From Methylobacter sp. (GTDB lineage: Bacteria; Pseudomonadota; Gammaproteobacteria; Methylococcales; Methylomonadaceae), in assembly GCF_023227905.1 (NCBI RefSeq), contig NZ_JALOCF010000011.1, positions 42,317-106,316 on the forward strand: a stretch of 64,000 nt of DNA. The letters run 5' to 3'. The translations under genes were made by a program, and so were the position numbers. Position 1 is the first letter of the stretch. Each line of letters opens with the position of its first letter. Positions 53,542 through 62,853 of the stretch are shown in pieces. Under the pieces are notes generated by a model. That model did not search any database and was not told the origin of the DNA. It saw only the letters and a program-made list of their open reading frames with translations.

Positions 53542-54807
53542 ATGGATTATCCAGACTCAACGAATAAGAATAGCTTGCACTTGCTGTATCTTACCGAAGA
53601 AGCCTGGCCAACGTACCGCCCGGATGTTGTCACCTTATTTGGCAAATATTTGCCCCGGTATGGGATTACTTGCGATCTGGTAACAGATCATGACATCGCT
53701 GAAGCAGGCAACCCGGCAATCTCTTGGGGAGGAGGGAATGCAATATTGTTTAAAGTGCCATCCAGTCGCGCAGGCCGGTATCTGGTCAAATTCTGGCACA
53801 ACCTGCGGATCCTGAGCACGATGGACGCGAAAAAATACGATGCCATCCAGGTGCGCGACATGTCCTTGACAGCGCTTGTTGGGCTTATCGTAGCGAGACT
53901 GAGGGGCGTTCAGTTTTTTTACTGGCTTTCCTTTCCGCATTCGGAAAGCCAGATCAATAGAGCAAGGATGAGAGGGATTAAAGGGGGTGTGCGTTTCTGG
54001 TTTCCCCTGGTGCAAGGCATTTTCGGGAAATGGCTGTTGCATCGGATTGTGTTCCCCAACGCGGATCATGTGTTTGTGCAAACCCGCCAGATGCAAAAGG
54101 TTCTTGAGACGCAGGGCATACCTATGTCGCAGATGACCCCGGTGCCCATGGGGGTGGATACGGAAGCGGTCGGCCGGGAGAATATTCAGCCGGCTAACGA
54201 TCCGCGTCTTAAGGGCAAGCGCGTCGTGGCTTATCTGGGTACGCTGGACCCGAATCGGCAGATTGAGGTTTTGTTTCACATGCTTGCCCTCTGCAAACAG
54301 GCAGTGCCCGATATTCTGCTGGTTTTGGTAGGCGATACCTCGGAAGCGGCGCACAGGGACTGGTTACAGCAGGAAGCCAGCCGTTGGGGTGTGGCTGACG
54401 ATGTGCTCTGGACCGGATGGTTGCCGGCATCCGAAGCCTGGAGTTATATGCGCGCAGCAGAAATAGGGCTGTCTCCCATCCCGCGTGGCTATTTGCTGGA
54501 TATGGGATCGCCCACAAAGGCAATGGAATACATGGCGTTGGGCTTGCCCATTGTGGCGAACGACAATCCCGACCAGGCCCAGGTGCTCGAAGAAAGCGGC
54601 GCTGGCATATGTACGCCGTTGGATGGGGAAGCTTTTGCACAAGCGGTGGTTGGCTTATTAAACTCCCCGGAAACAATGAGGCGGATGGGGATCAAAGGCC
54701 GCGAGTATGCGGTAAGTAAAAGAGATTACGACAGCATTGCGCGCAAGGTTGCGGCGGACTTTCTTAGCCTCGATAGATCAATCGCGTCAGTCCGAAGCGC
54801 AACCTGA
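53542..54807 (+). CDS. Family 4 glycosyltransferase
   Basis: A 421-residue GT-B enzyme: LLYLTEEAWPTYRPDVVTLF, YDAIQVRDMSLTALVGLIVA, FFYWLSFPHSES, VFVQTRQMQKVL, then the donor half VVAYLGTLDPNRQIEVLFHM, LWTGWLPASEAWSYM and GSPTKAMEYMALGLPIVAND. ATG 53542 is chosen because AGGAG lies eight bases upstream; a GTG at 53524 would overlap that site. Part of the NRPS-to-methyltransferase stretch. The sugar is unknown. Confidence 0.87.
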   Translation: MDYPDSTNKNSLHLLYLTEEAWPTYRPDVVTLFGKYLPRYGITCDLVTDHDIAEAGNPAISWGGGNAILFKVPSSRAGRYLVKFWHNLRILSTMDAKKYDAIQVRDMSLTALVGLIVARLRGVQFFYWLSFPHSESQINRARMRGIKGGVRFWFPLVQGIFGKWLLHRIVFPNADHVFVQTRQMQKVLETQGIPMSQMTPVPMGVDTEAVGRENIQPANDPRLKGKRVVAYLGTLDPNRQIEVLFHMLALCKQAVPDILLVLVGDTSEAAHRDWLQQEASRWGVADDVLWTGWLPASEAWSYMRAAEIGLSPIPRGYLLDMGSPTKAMEYMALGLPIVANDNPDQAQVLEESGAGICTPLDGEAFAQAVVGLLNSPETMRRMGIKGREYAVSKRDYDSIARKVAADFLSLDRSIASVRSAT

Positions 54808-54961
54808 TGCGGAATAGCTGGGTAACAGTATTATTTTTAGCGTAGTCCCATAGTTTCGCAATTTATTTCAAAATGACCCATCGGGAGCAGCAATACTAGA
54901 TTGTATTGCATACGCGGACTAGCTTGATGGATGAGTTTGAAAACATCTTAGGAGTGTGAAA

Positions 54962-56074
54962 ATGCTTGCGATTGTTAATCCTCAATTCTACGGCGTCCAC
55001 GGCATTGCAAGATACCTGAACTCTTTTGTTGGCAATTTGCCGGCAGATCACCCGCCTGTTTATCTGATTACCAGTGACGAGCATCGGGATGAACGGGAAT
55101 ATCCGGGCGTCGAAATTATCCATTTTCCCTGCACTCACGATCGCTTTAGCCTTCTCTTTTGGGGCTTGAAAGTCCGCAGCAAGCTGATAAGTCTTTATGA
55201 TGAAGGCAAGATCCAGTGCGTCAATCTTCATTTTCCGCCATTGATTCCCGGCCTGTTACTGCCTTCGCATATTCCGATCGTACAAACAGTGCATTCAACC
55301 TACCTTGGCTTTTCCGGTAATTTTTACCCCGAAAAGTTTTATAAAAGCGAATTTAACTGGCTCTCCTTAAAAATAAAAATGTGGATGGAAGCGCAAATCT
55401 ATAAAAAATCGACAAGAGCCATCGCCTTAACCGAGTTTGGCCGTGAACAGATTCTAGCCTATGGCTACGACAAGCCGATCAATATCATTCCAAACGGCGT
55501 TGATTTAAATCAGTTCAAAATCTCTGATGACGTCAAGGACATTGATGTTTTGTTTTCTGGAAGGATCGAAAACCTGAAAGGCAGTAAGGGCATGGTGGAA
55601 GTTTGCCGGCAATTGGTGCGTAAGAAACAGGATATCTTGATTTACATTGTCGGATATGGGGAGGATGAAAACTGGGTTAAGCAGCAGTTGGCCGGTCTTT
55701 CAGCGAATGTCGTCATGACCGGTAAAGTTCCTTTTGCTGAAATGATGGGCTATTACGCCCGTAGTCGGGTTTATGCATCGACTTCCTATTACGAGGGTTT
55801 GCCGGGAACGTGTCTGGAGGCTTTGGCGATGCAGTTGCCTGCCGTTGTCTGGGACTTTCTGTTTTATCGAGGCCTTGTGATCGAAGGACAAACGGGCTCT
55901 CTGGCAAAGCCCAATGATTTTTCAGGGATGACAAACAGGGTGTTGGAGCTTTTGGCTAATCCGGGACTGGCTGCTGAAATGGGTAGAAATGGCCGCGCAT
56001 TGCTCGAATCGGATTACGACTGGGTCAATTTGGCCCGTGATGTGCTGGCGGTTTTCTCGCCAAGGCAGGACTGA
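54962..56074 (+). CDS. Family 4 glycosyltransferase
   Basis: A 370-residue GT-B enzyme: IVNPQFYGVHGIARYLNSFV, VNLHFPPLIPGLLLPSHIPI, INIIPNGVDLNQF, DVLFSGRIENLKGSKGMVEV, MTGKVPFAEMMGYYA and STSYYEGLPGTCLEALAMQL, the last being the EX7E donor motif. ATG 54962 has GGAG seven bases upstream. Its stop lies one base before the next glycosyltransferase start, so the two are coupled. Confidence 0.87.
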   Translation: MLAIVNPQFYGVHGIARYLNSFVGNLPADHPPVYLITSDEHRDEREYPGVEIIHFPCTHDRFSLLFWGLKVRSKLISLYDEGKIQCVNLHFPPLIPGLLLPSHIPIVQTVHSTYLGFSGNFYPEKFYKSEFNWLSLKIKMWMEAQIYKKSTRAIALTEFGREQILAYGYDKPINIIPNGVDLNQFKISDDVKDIDVLFSGRIENLKGSKGMVEVCRQLVRKKQDILIYIVGYGEDENWVKQQLAGLSANVVMTGKVPFAEMMGYYARSRVYASTSYYEGLPGTCLEALAMQLPAVVWDFLFYRGLVIEGQTGSLAKPNDFSGMTNRVLELLANPGLAAEMGRNGRALLESDYDWVNLARDVLAVFSPRQD

Positions 56075-56075
56075 C

Positions 56076-57227
56076 ATGAATCGGCCAATCCGCGTGATGA
56101 TGCTGGGCTTGCGCAGTTTTCCCGGAGTGCAGGGCGGAGTGGAAACGCATGCCGAACATTTATGCCCGTTACTGGTAGAGAGGGGCTGCGATGTGACTGT
56201 GCTGGTCCGCTCACCGTATCACCAGGCCGCGACTGGAACGGAATGGAAGGGCGTGAAGTTCGTAAAGCTCTGGGCGCCGAAATCCAAAACGCTGGAAGCT
56301 ATCGTTCACAGCTTTTTGGGCGTGCTCTATGCGGGCTTCAGCCGTCCGGATATTTTGCACATCCAGGCCATCGGACCCTCCATCATGACCTTGCCTGCCA
56401 GACTGATGGGCTTGCGTGTTGTAGTGACGCATCACGGCCCGGATTATGACCGGCAAAAATGGGGGCGCTTTGCCCGTTTCGTTCTTCAATTGGGCGAACG
56501 CTGGGGCGCGCGCTGGTCCAGCGGGCGCATTGTGATTTCCAAGGTTATTGCTGATTTGGTGCGCAGCAAGCATGGTGTGGAGCCAGAGCTGATACCGAAT
56601 GGCGTAGTTTTGCCGAAGCTATTGGATTCTATCGGAACACTTGAGAAATTCGGCCTGACTCGCGGCCGCTATGTGTTACTGGTCAGCCGCCTGGTTCCGG
56701 AAAAACGCCATCTCGATTTGATTGCGGCATTTCAGCAGGCCCATTTGCCGGGTTGGAAATTGGCGTTTGTCGGCGGCTCCGATCATCCCGACGCTTATCA
56801 GCGCGAAGTGATAAAAAAGGCAGCCGAAGCCGGCGTTGTTATGACGGGTTTCCAGCAGGGTTCGGCATTGCAAGAGCTTTACTCGCATGCCGGGCTTTTT
56901 GTGTTGCCTTCGTCTCACGAAGGGTTGCCCATCGCTTTGCTGGAAGCATTGAGCTATGGGTTGATGGTGTTGGCAAGCGACATTCCGGCCAACCTGGAGG
57001 TGGGTTTGCCAGCGGAGCATTATTTTCCGCTGGGCAATGTTGACGCGCTTGCAGATAAAATCAGGCAGCAGTCGAGTAACGGTTTAACTCTTGCCGCACG
57101 GGAGAGCATTCGAGCATGGGTTGCCCAGCGTTACGATTGGCAAGATATCGCTGAGAAAACGGTTAAGCTTTATGCCAACTGTATGAGCCGGAATCGGCCT
57201 GATCCTATTGTTAAAAGCCCAAGCTAA
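56076..57227 (+). CDS. Family 4 glycosyltransferase
   Basis: A 383-residue GT-B enzyme: MLGLRSFPGVQGGVETHAEH, DILHIQAIGPSIMTLPARLM, VVTHHGPDYDRQKWG, LIPNGVVLP, YVLLVSRLVPEKRHLDLIAA and LPSSHEGLPIALLEALSYGL, a clean EX7E motif. The opening GGVETHAEHL is shared by GT4 enzymes of capsule clusters. ATG 56076 has GGCAGGA upstream and follows the previous stop by one base. A frame running back to 55989 is overlap only. Confidence 0.88.
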   Translation: MNRPIRVMMLGLRSFPGVQGGVETHAEHLCPLLVERGCDVTVLVRSPYHQAATGTEWKGVKFVKLWAPKSKTLEAIVHSFLGVLYAGFSRPDILHIQAIGPSIMTLPARLMGLRVVVTHHGPDYDRQKWGRFARFVLQLGERWGARWSSGRIVISKVIADLVRSKHGVEPELIPNGVVLPKLLDSIGTLEKFGLTRGRYVLLVSRLVPEKRHLDLIAAFQQAHLPGWKLAFVGGSDHPDAYQREVIKKAAEAGVVMTGFQQGSALQELYSHAGLFVLPSSHEGLPIALLEALSYGLMVLASDIPANLEVGLPAEHYFPLGNVDALADKIRQQSSNGLTLAARESIRAWVAQRYDWQDIAEKTVKLYANCMSRNRPDPIVKSPS

Positions 57228-57278
57228 AGCAGGATACTGGGGCGTATATGACATCAATCGGGAATAGAGGATTTGCTA

Positions 57279-58184
57279 ATGCGTAATTTATTTTCAAATT
57301 ATTTTTATTTTGCCGCAGGAGTCGTTTTTCTGCTTCTTGCCAAGGTTAAGCATAGTCTGGAAGGCTACAAGACCCCTAAACCATTCGGCGTGTCTGATGC
57401 GGAACGGTGTGTCGATTATGATATTAAGGTGGTTAAAGAATGGATTGAATCATTGGATACTTACGCAGGGTTGCCCGGATCGCTGGTCGGGAAGCATGTG
57501 CTGGAACTTGGCCCTGGATCGGATCTTGGCAGCGGGCTGACAATACTTTCGTATGGGGCGCAAAGCTATACGGCGATTGATGTGAATAACCTGATCGAAA
57601 ACGTTCCGATGCAGTTTTATGATTGTTTGTTAGACAGACTGCAAAAAGAGAATCCTGGGATTGATGCCAATGTACTGAAAAGAGAGCTTTATGAGCAGCG
57701 ACAAGGCATGTCAGACCGGTTGAAATTTCATTGCCGGCCGGATTTCAATATTCTTGACGCAGTGGGAGAGGGCAAGGTGGATATTGTGTTTAGCCAGGCT
57801 GCATTTGAACATTTTGACGATGTACAACGTACCATTCAGGAGCTGAGCGCTGGATGCTCGAGTAATGCCGTAGCAATAATAAGCGTTGATCTTCAAACCC
57901 ATTCCAGATGGATACGGGACAAGGACCCGAACAATATTTATCGTTATCCTGACTGGCTGTATAACAAGTTTTATTTTAAAGGCACGCCTAATCGAGTCAG
58001 GCCTTATCAGTATAAAGAGTTGTTCGAGAAAAATGGTTGGCGCGATGTCACGATACAACCGCTGATTAAACTTGACGATTCCCGTGTGGAGAAAGAGGCC
58101 CCCTATCTTGCTGATGCTTTCCGGACTGACAAATCCGAAATGGGGTCTTTGGGTATTCTTATTTGCGCTCGCCGGTCAGGTTGA
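57279..58184 (+). CDS. SAM-dependent methyltransferase (class I)
   Basis: A 301-residue protein. An N-terminal hydrophobic helix (YFYFAAGVVFLLLAKVKHSL) may anchor it to the membrane. The Rossmann motif I is VLELGPGSDLGSGLTI, followed by TAIDVNN and the motif IV-like VDIVFSQAAFEHFDDV. It should methylate a sugar or lipid-linked glycan. ATG 57279 has AGAGG eight bases upstream; the TTG at 57273 is not needed. Hairpins follow its stop. It is the last gene of this plus-strand run. Confidence 0.8.
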   Translation: MRNLFSNYFYFAAGVVFLLLAKVKHSLEGYKTPKPFGVSDAERCVDYDIKVVKEWIESLDTYAGLPGSLVGKHVLELGPGSDLGSGLTILSYGAQSYTAIDVNNLIENVPMQFYDCLLDRLQKENPGIDANVLKRELYEQRQGMSDRLKFHCRPDFNILDAVGEGKVDIVFSQAAFEHFDDVQRTIQELSAGCSSNAVAIISVDLQTHSRWIRDKDPNNIYRYPDWLYNKFYFKGTPNRVRPYQYKELFEKNGWRDVTIQPLIKLDDSRVEKEAPYLADAFRTDKSEMGSLGILICARRSG

Positions 58185-58198
58185 CGGCGGCTTTTGGT

Positions 58199-58298
58199 CC
58201 ACCGCGACGACAACTTCGCTTTGCTAAGCTGTACGCGGTGGTTTCCGAAATGATTAGACGCTGTGCCGGTGAAGATTGTTGTCTATCCGGCACAGCGT
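58199..58298. terminator. Two hairpins between convergent genes
   Basis: CCACCGCG (58199-58206) pairs with CGCGGTGG (58234-58241). ACGCTGTGCCGG (58258-58269) pairs perfectly with CCGGCACAGCGT (58287-58298). They sit between the methyltransferase gene and the minus-strand beta-helix gene and can serve both. Confidence 0.65.
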
Positions 58299-58326
58299 TA
58301 TACATCCTACTTCTTCAGTATTGCCC

Positions 58327-60078
58327 TTAATTTAGACTGCTTTTGAAGGTCGAAGTAGTCGACGTGGTTGAAGAACCGTTTGTTGCGGTAATCTTGTAAT
58401 AATAAGTAGTGTTATTGTACAAATTACCTAGATTTACTGAGTGACTTGTAGACAGATTGCTGTCAACAACTTTGAGAGTGTAGGTGCCGGCAGCCGCAAC
58501 ATCGCTCTTCACTGTGTACCAAACTGTTCCGCTAGTTGGAACGTTAGTGGTCCATTTAATAGTAGCCGAATTGCGAGTTATGTTAGTAGCATATTTGGAC
58601 GATATGTTAACGCTTGTCGACGTTGGCTGCGTGGTAGTCGTCGGCGTGCTGGTAGTCGTAGGCTCAGTAGTTGTAGTCGGAGTCGTTGTAGTAGGGCTGG
58701 TCGTGGTCGTGGTTGAACCATATTCATGACCGCCTATATCCGGCGCACTTCCTCTGCTAGCTTTAAAGTAGTCATTAGACACGCTGGTTAACGCCATTGC
58801 AGCATTGATCGCAGGCGAGCTTCCCGATACCTTAAAATAAGCTGGTGTCAAAGCGCCCGGTGAAGTTGATCCCGATCTTGACACTTGCGGATCTCTAACT
58901 ACGTTAGTTGAGGCCGCTGCTGCTGACGGAGGTGTTGTCGCCCAGTTATTGTGAGAGAAGGTAAGGCCGCTTTTAGTGGCTACGCTACCGCCTCCCGCGA
59001 GAATATTATTTCTAATTTGGGAATTAGAATGGATCACCGAAGAGCTTCCGCCTACGTTCAAGCGTCCATCAACGATAGTGTTGTTTGCTATCAGTGTATT
59101 TCTTAAACCGGAATTGGTAACGCCGGTCCAAGTGAAGGCGCTGAAATCAACACCACGCAGGAAGTTATTGATCAGCGTATTGCCGGAAGAGCGAGGCCTG
59201 CTTGCCACTTCATCAAACATCGCGATACCTGGGCGACCCGAGTTACGAGTAGTAATGGCAGGTGCTGAAGAAGCATAAACCATGTTGCGTTGCACCACGC
59301 TATTGGTGGCGTCAGAAAGATACATGTTAACGGTCCAGTTGTCGTAAACAATGTTATCTTCAATGGTGCAGTGATCTACCTCATAGCAGGACAGACCTTC
59401 ACCCCAGTTGTTGTAAACCTTGTTGCGGCGAATAGTCGCGTATGAGGTAATGCCGGGCTTTAAGGCAGAGGCGTTGCGATTGCGGGCCGCATTCAAGCCG
59501 CCGCTCCACATGCCGCCGCCAGAACCATTGGCATTCCGTCTTGCGGCCTGCCATACTGAAGAGTCTTCGATAGTGCTGTAGTCACCTTGAGCGAGTATCC
59601 CGTTTTCCCAAGTGTGATGGACATTCATTTTGCTGACCGTATTATGATGCCCCCCTAACCAAACACCATAACCACCTGCGCGTGCGCCCTTGATGTTACT
59701 GTTTTTTACTTCAAAGCCGGAAACTTTGTTGTTGTTACCTGATATTGATACCAGCGATCCCCAATCTCCGCTAGGCAATGAGCTTTGACCATCAATAATA
59801 GGTTTTTCAGCTTGATAAGCGCTCAGTGTAATACCGCTCTGGCTGATGCTAACGGCTTCCACATAAGTACCGGCTCTTACATAAACAATATCGCCGCTAC
59901 TTCTAGCCTTGCTCAACGCTTGCCTTATAGTTTTTACAGGCGCTGAAAGTGATGTGCCGTTGTTGGTGTCAGAACCCGCGGGCGCAACATAGTAAGTTGC
60001 CGCATAGGCTTGTTGAAGTCCGAATAGGCCTTGTATGCAAACAATAAAAAATAGTTTGCTGGAAATTTTTTTCTTCAT
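58327..60078 (-). CDS. Secreted right-handed beta-helix protein with C-terminal FN3-like domain
   Basis: A 583-residue exported protein if it starts at ATG 60078, where a signal peptide begins (MKKKISSKLFFIVCIQGLFG, cut after QQAYA). Residues about 30-440 are a parallel beta-helix: TYYVAPAGSDTNNGTSLSAP, RAGTYVEAVSI, NSNIKGARAGGYGVWLGGHH, NTVSKMNVHH, STIEDSSVW, NKVYNNWGEGLSCYEVDHCT. A Thr/Pro linker (TTTTSPTTTTPTTTTEPT) leads to an FN3-like domain (NSATIKWTTNVPTSGTVWYT). The frame is open 83 codons further upstream, but a start there would bury the signal peptide. It probably cleaves or modifies the exopolysaccharide. Its domain plan parallels the 14.2 kb protein, which lacks the FN3 end. Confidence 0.8.
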   Translation of the reverse strand: MKKKISSKLFFIVCIQGLFGLQQAYAATYYVAPAGSDTNNGTSLSAPVKTIRQALSKARSSGDIVYVRAGTYVEAVSISQSGITLSAYQAEKPIIDGQSSLPSGDWGSLVSISGNNNKVSGFEVKNSNIKGARAGGYGVWLGGHHNTVSKMNVHHTWENGILAQGDYSTIEDSSVWQAARRNANGSGGGMWSGGLNAARNRNASALKPGITSYATIRRNKVYNNWGEGLSCYEVDHCTIEDNIVYDNWTVNMYLSDATNSVVQRNMVYASSAPAITTRNSGRPGIAMFDEVASRPRSSGNTLINNFLRGVDFSAFTWTGVTNSGLRNTLIANNTIVDGRLNVGGSSSVIHSNSQIRNNILAGGGSVATKSGLTFSHNNWATTPPSAAAASTNVVRDPQVSRSGSTSPGALTPAYFKVSGSSPAINAAMALTSVSNDYFKASRGSAPDIGGHEYGSTTTTTSPTTTTPTTTTEPTTTSTPTTTTQPTSTSVNISSKYATNITRNSATIKWTTNVPTSGTVWYTVKSDVAAAGTYTLKVVDSNLSTSHSVNLGNLYNNTTYYYKITATNGSSTTSTTSTFKSSLN

Positions 60079-60327
60079 ATTAATTTGTTTGGAATTTTTA
60101 ATTACAGTTGTGGCCCCATGTGATGCTGTATGTGGGACGCGTAAGTCGGATGTCCGAGAAAAATGCTTCGTAGTGGGACGGATTTGCCGGTCGTCTTGAC
60201 TTAAAGATTGTAAGCCCGGATTTAAGTCATTCAGATCTGATCCGTGTTTCCGAGACAAGCTAAGAGTCGCCGCTGAAAAGCTAGTTGAAGGAGGTAACAA
60301 ACATGCTACTTTAGTCGATTTAGTCAT
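60079..60327 (-). other. Conserved leader region in frame with the beta-helix gene
   Basis: Open frame beginning MTKSTKVACLLPPSTSFSAA, preceded by AGAGA. It aligns with the leader frame at 17631-17747 over roughly its first 38 codons. The longer frame runs into the beta-helix gene without a stop. Whether it is translated as a leader, as an N-terminal extension or not at all is unclear. Confidence 0.35.
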
Positions 60328-61037
60328 AAATTATCTCTATTACAAAAACCATTTAATTGCGAGACATTCGGTGTCTCATTTTTATATCACATTGAATTAT
60401 AATTAAAATCACAACAAGCATGAGATGCTTTGATATTCCATTGATGCGAAAAAATTTCTATATAACTCGAGCTAAAGTTTATCCGTGAAATATTAATGTT
60501 CTCTTAAAAATACGTACAATTACCTAAGTATTTTCACCTATCGGTAATCATCTCCAATTTTTGATCAATTAATTAAGAGTTTGCCTTACTTATATATAAG
60601 GAACAGGATGTAGGTGAGTTAAAGCGAAAATTTTTATTGAGGCTTTCAAGCTTGTAGACCCTTAAAGCAATGCGGGTCGGCACGATCCGAGCGTTGTGGC
60701 TAACAGTGTACCGATGAAAATCAGGCTGTGGAAGGTGGCAGCGTACAGTCTGTTGATGTCATTCCCAGCAAAGCCCGGTACTCTTGGTCTTGTTTTTTAA
60801 GGTAAAAATCAAAGAGTTAATGAGTGAATGATTGAGTTGTATTCTATGGCTGTAGGCACTTAATCAGCACGCGAAGGATCGGACAGTCGATGAGGACCAG
60901 CAAAAAATCGAAACAGAGCGCTCGTAAGATGACCTGAGAGGGCATTATCGTTCATAATAGCTGAAGCGCTTCATATCTGTAGCTGTTTTGAACATTACAG
61001 CCGTAAACCATAATTTTGTGAAAGGCATTATTATCCT
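60328..61037. other. Upstream region of the beta-helix gene and of vanZ-like gene
   Basis: About 700 bases. The left part (60331-60547) aligns with 17751-17969. It includes a hairpin GAGAC/GTCTC at 60361-60377, which corresponds to AGAC/GTCT at 17784-17797, and the palindromic site. The right part shows no recognisable element. Confidence 0.5.
60521..60538 (+). promoter_or_regulatory. Palindromic regulatory site, copy 5
   Basis: TACCTAAGTATTTTCACC; its reverse complement core is TACTTAGGTA. It shares TATTTNCACC with copies 1 and 3 and is bracketed by ATTACC and GGTAAT arms. It lies about 445 bases before the probable start at 60078. Confidence 0.5.
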
Positions 61038-61427
61038 ATGACGACATCGCATATTTATCGATTTAGCTTTATCACATTTTCCTTGAGTCTTGTTTTGGCG
61101 CTGTTTATAGCCGGCTCACAACCGCAAGCTGCCGGCTTGTTTGTGTCTCCGGTTGATAAGCTGGTGCATTTTCTCTATTTTGGAACCTTCACCTTTGCTA
61201 TAGCCATGAGCAATATCATGCCGCTTAAATACGTCGCTATTTTGGCGGTTGCGCTGGGCGCGGCAGATGAATTGCATCAAATACTGCTACCGGGGCGTAT
61301 GCCGGGTGTTGATGATTGGTTGGCCGATTGTTTCGGGGTTGTTACGGTTGTCTGCCTTTTTTCTGTGGCCAGAAAGCAGCAAACATCTTTAATGCGGAAC
61401 TGTGCTGCAGACTGTTCAAGAAAATAA
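61038..61427 (+). CDS. VanZ family membrane protein
   Basis: A 129-residue inner-membrane protein with about four helices. VDKLVHFLYFGTFTFAIA contains the conserved DKxxHFxxF of VanZ-like proteins, and DELHQILLPGRMPGVDDWLA the conserved DExxQ...GR...D.xDW block. Family roles range from teicoplanin resistance to unknown; in Gram-negative bacteria it is mostly uncharacterised and often near polysaccharide genes. ATG 61038 is the natural start. The C-terminal 15 residues are polar. Confidence 0.85.
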   Translation: MTTSHIYRFSFITFSLSLVLALFIAGSQPQAAGLFVSPVDKLVHFLYFGTFTFAIAMSNIMPLKYVAILAVALGAADELHQILLPGRMPGVDDWLADCFGVVTVVCLFSVARKQQTSLMRNCAADCSRK

Positions 61428-61497
61428 GCTTGAATATACCCAGCTAAAAATGCCGTGCGAGCGCACATTGCCGGTAGCTTGTAATGATTGCACAACG

Positions 61498-62745
61498 CTA
61501 TTGCGTGATTAATAAGCCCGCTATAACAGCTCCTACCAAAGGAACTCCAACTCTAAGCGCCAGGGCTTGGCTGCCAATAGTCAATATCAGAACGCCTTTA
61601 ACGCTTGAATTAACAGATACCGCAATAAGAATAGTCTTGGCGGCGACGCTGAGGTTTGTTCCGTCACGGCTCATCTGCGACATCAAAAGGGTAATAGGAT
61701 CAACATCCGCCATACCGGAAGTTGCCGCTAGAAAATAATTGCCCATATCGCCGAAATAAACGTTGAGTAGTTTGGATAGCCACATGATAACGACTAAAAA
61801 TGCACCGAACTTTAACGCCATGCCTAACTGGAAAGGGTTTTCCAATTTTATTTCTTCATCGGTCCGAAACCCTCGCCCGCTTCGCCATAACAGAAAAGCT
61901 GTAAAATAAGTAAAAGCGGACATTATTAGCAAGGCAGGTAGCAGCGCCAGGGATAACTTGGGATTCATAACCGAAGTTAGCAGAAGAGTGCGTATAAACA
62001 TCGTGGCACAGGCCGTTAAAATGCCTCCCGCCAGCACATTTTCCATGTTTGGATATTGCTTCGATAACCTGGATAAATTAAGGGTAACGGCGGTTGAAGA
62101 TACCAACCCTCCCAGCGCGCCCGTTAAAATCGGTCCATACTGATTGCCGACAATCTTGACGGCAAAATAACCCAGATAGGAAATGCCCGCAATCAGTACC
62201 ACCATCCACCAGATTTGATAAGGGTTAACGGCAGCCAAAGGGCCATAATTCCGATCCGGCAGTATCGGCAGAACGACAACCGAGATCAACAATAATTTTA
62301 GCGTGGCATCCAATTCCTCCTGCTCCAGTTTTTTCATCCAACTGTGGAGCAAAGGCTTAAAGCCGAGCAATGCTGTAATAACGACTGCACTTGCAGCAGC
62401 AAGAGCAATATGGCCGAATACAGTCAGCGCGCCCAGGGTAAAGGTAATCATCGACGCAACGGTGCCGGTGATGCTGAAATCCTTAAACCTATCAAGACCT
62501 TTGCTGTAGGCAACCAGCAAGATTGATGCTAGACCCAGAAAAGCAAACTCCATAAAGTAAGCGTTTATTTGTTGAGCCAGGATGCCCGACAAGGCGCCCA
62601 GCAGGCTAATCATCCCGTAGGTGCGCAATCCGGCAACGCGCATACCTTCTTCCAGTTCACGGGTACGCCAGCCACGCTCCAGGCCGATGAGTAAACCTAT
62701 TGCCAGTGCAATGCTTAGAAGCTTGAAACTTTCCAGCTCAGTCAT
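61498..62745 (-). CDS. MgtC/SapB and DUF4010 domain membrane protein
   Basis: A 415-residue polytopic protein with about 12 helices. The N-terminal MgtC-like domain has LLSIALAIGLLIGLERGWRT and RVAGLRTYGMISLLGALSGI. The C-terminal DUF4010 part has GPILTGALGGLVSSTAVTLN and ATSGMADVDPITLLMSQMS. Such fusions are widespread, and their substrate is unknown (Mg2+ or other ions have been proposed). An AGGAG site lies upstream of ATG 62745. It stands alone between vanZ-like and rpiA. Confidence 0.85.
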   Translation of the reverse strand: MTELESFKLLSIALAIGLLIGLERGWRTRELEEGMRVAGLRTYGMISLLGALSGILAQQINAYFMEFAFLGLASILLVAYSKGLDRFKDFSITGTVASMITFTLGALTVFGHIALAAASAVVITALLGFKPLLHSWMKKLEQEELDATLKLLLISVVVLPILPDRNYGPLAAVNPYQIWWMVVLIAGISYLGYFAVKIVGNQYGPILTGALGGLVSSTAVTLNLSRLSKQYPNMENVLAGGILTACATMFIRTLLLTSVMNPKLSLALLPALLIMSAFTYFTAFLLWRSGRGFRTDEEIKLENPFQLGMALKFGAFLVVIMWLSKLLNVYFGDMGNYFLAATSGMADVDPITLLMSQMSRDGTNLSVAAKTILIAVSVNSSVKGVLILTIGSQALALRVGVPLVGAVIAGLLITQ

Positions 62746-62806
62746 CTATATAACTCCTTTAAACGTTTGCCAGCGATAGCTTCATCAGTTTGCTTGGGAT
62801 TTCAGA

Positions 62807-62828
62807 GGTAGGGTACGCAGTGCATATC
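62807..62828. repeat. Degenerate half copy of the 53.4 kb inverted repeat
   Basis: GGTAGGGTACGCAGTGCATA and two more bases match one arm of the 53413-53496 element with four mismatches. No second arm is visible nearby. Confidence 0.5.
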
Positions 62829-62853
62829 AGGATAAATTACAAAAAATGAAACC

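Noticed and set aside
60331..60400. Cyclic-di-GMP riboswitch (GEMM type) in the leader of the beta-helix gene
   Set aside because: The conserved GEMM core sequences are not present; only a simple short hairpin is.
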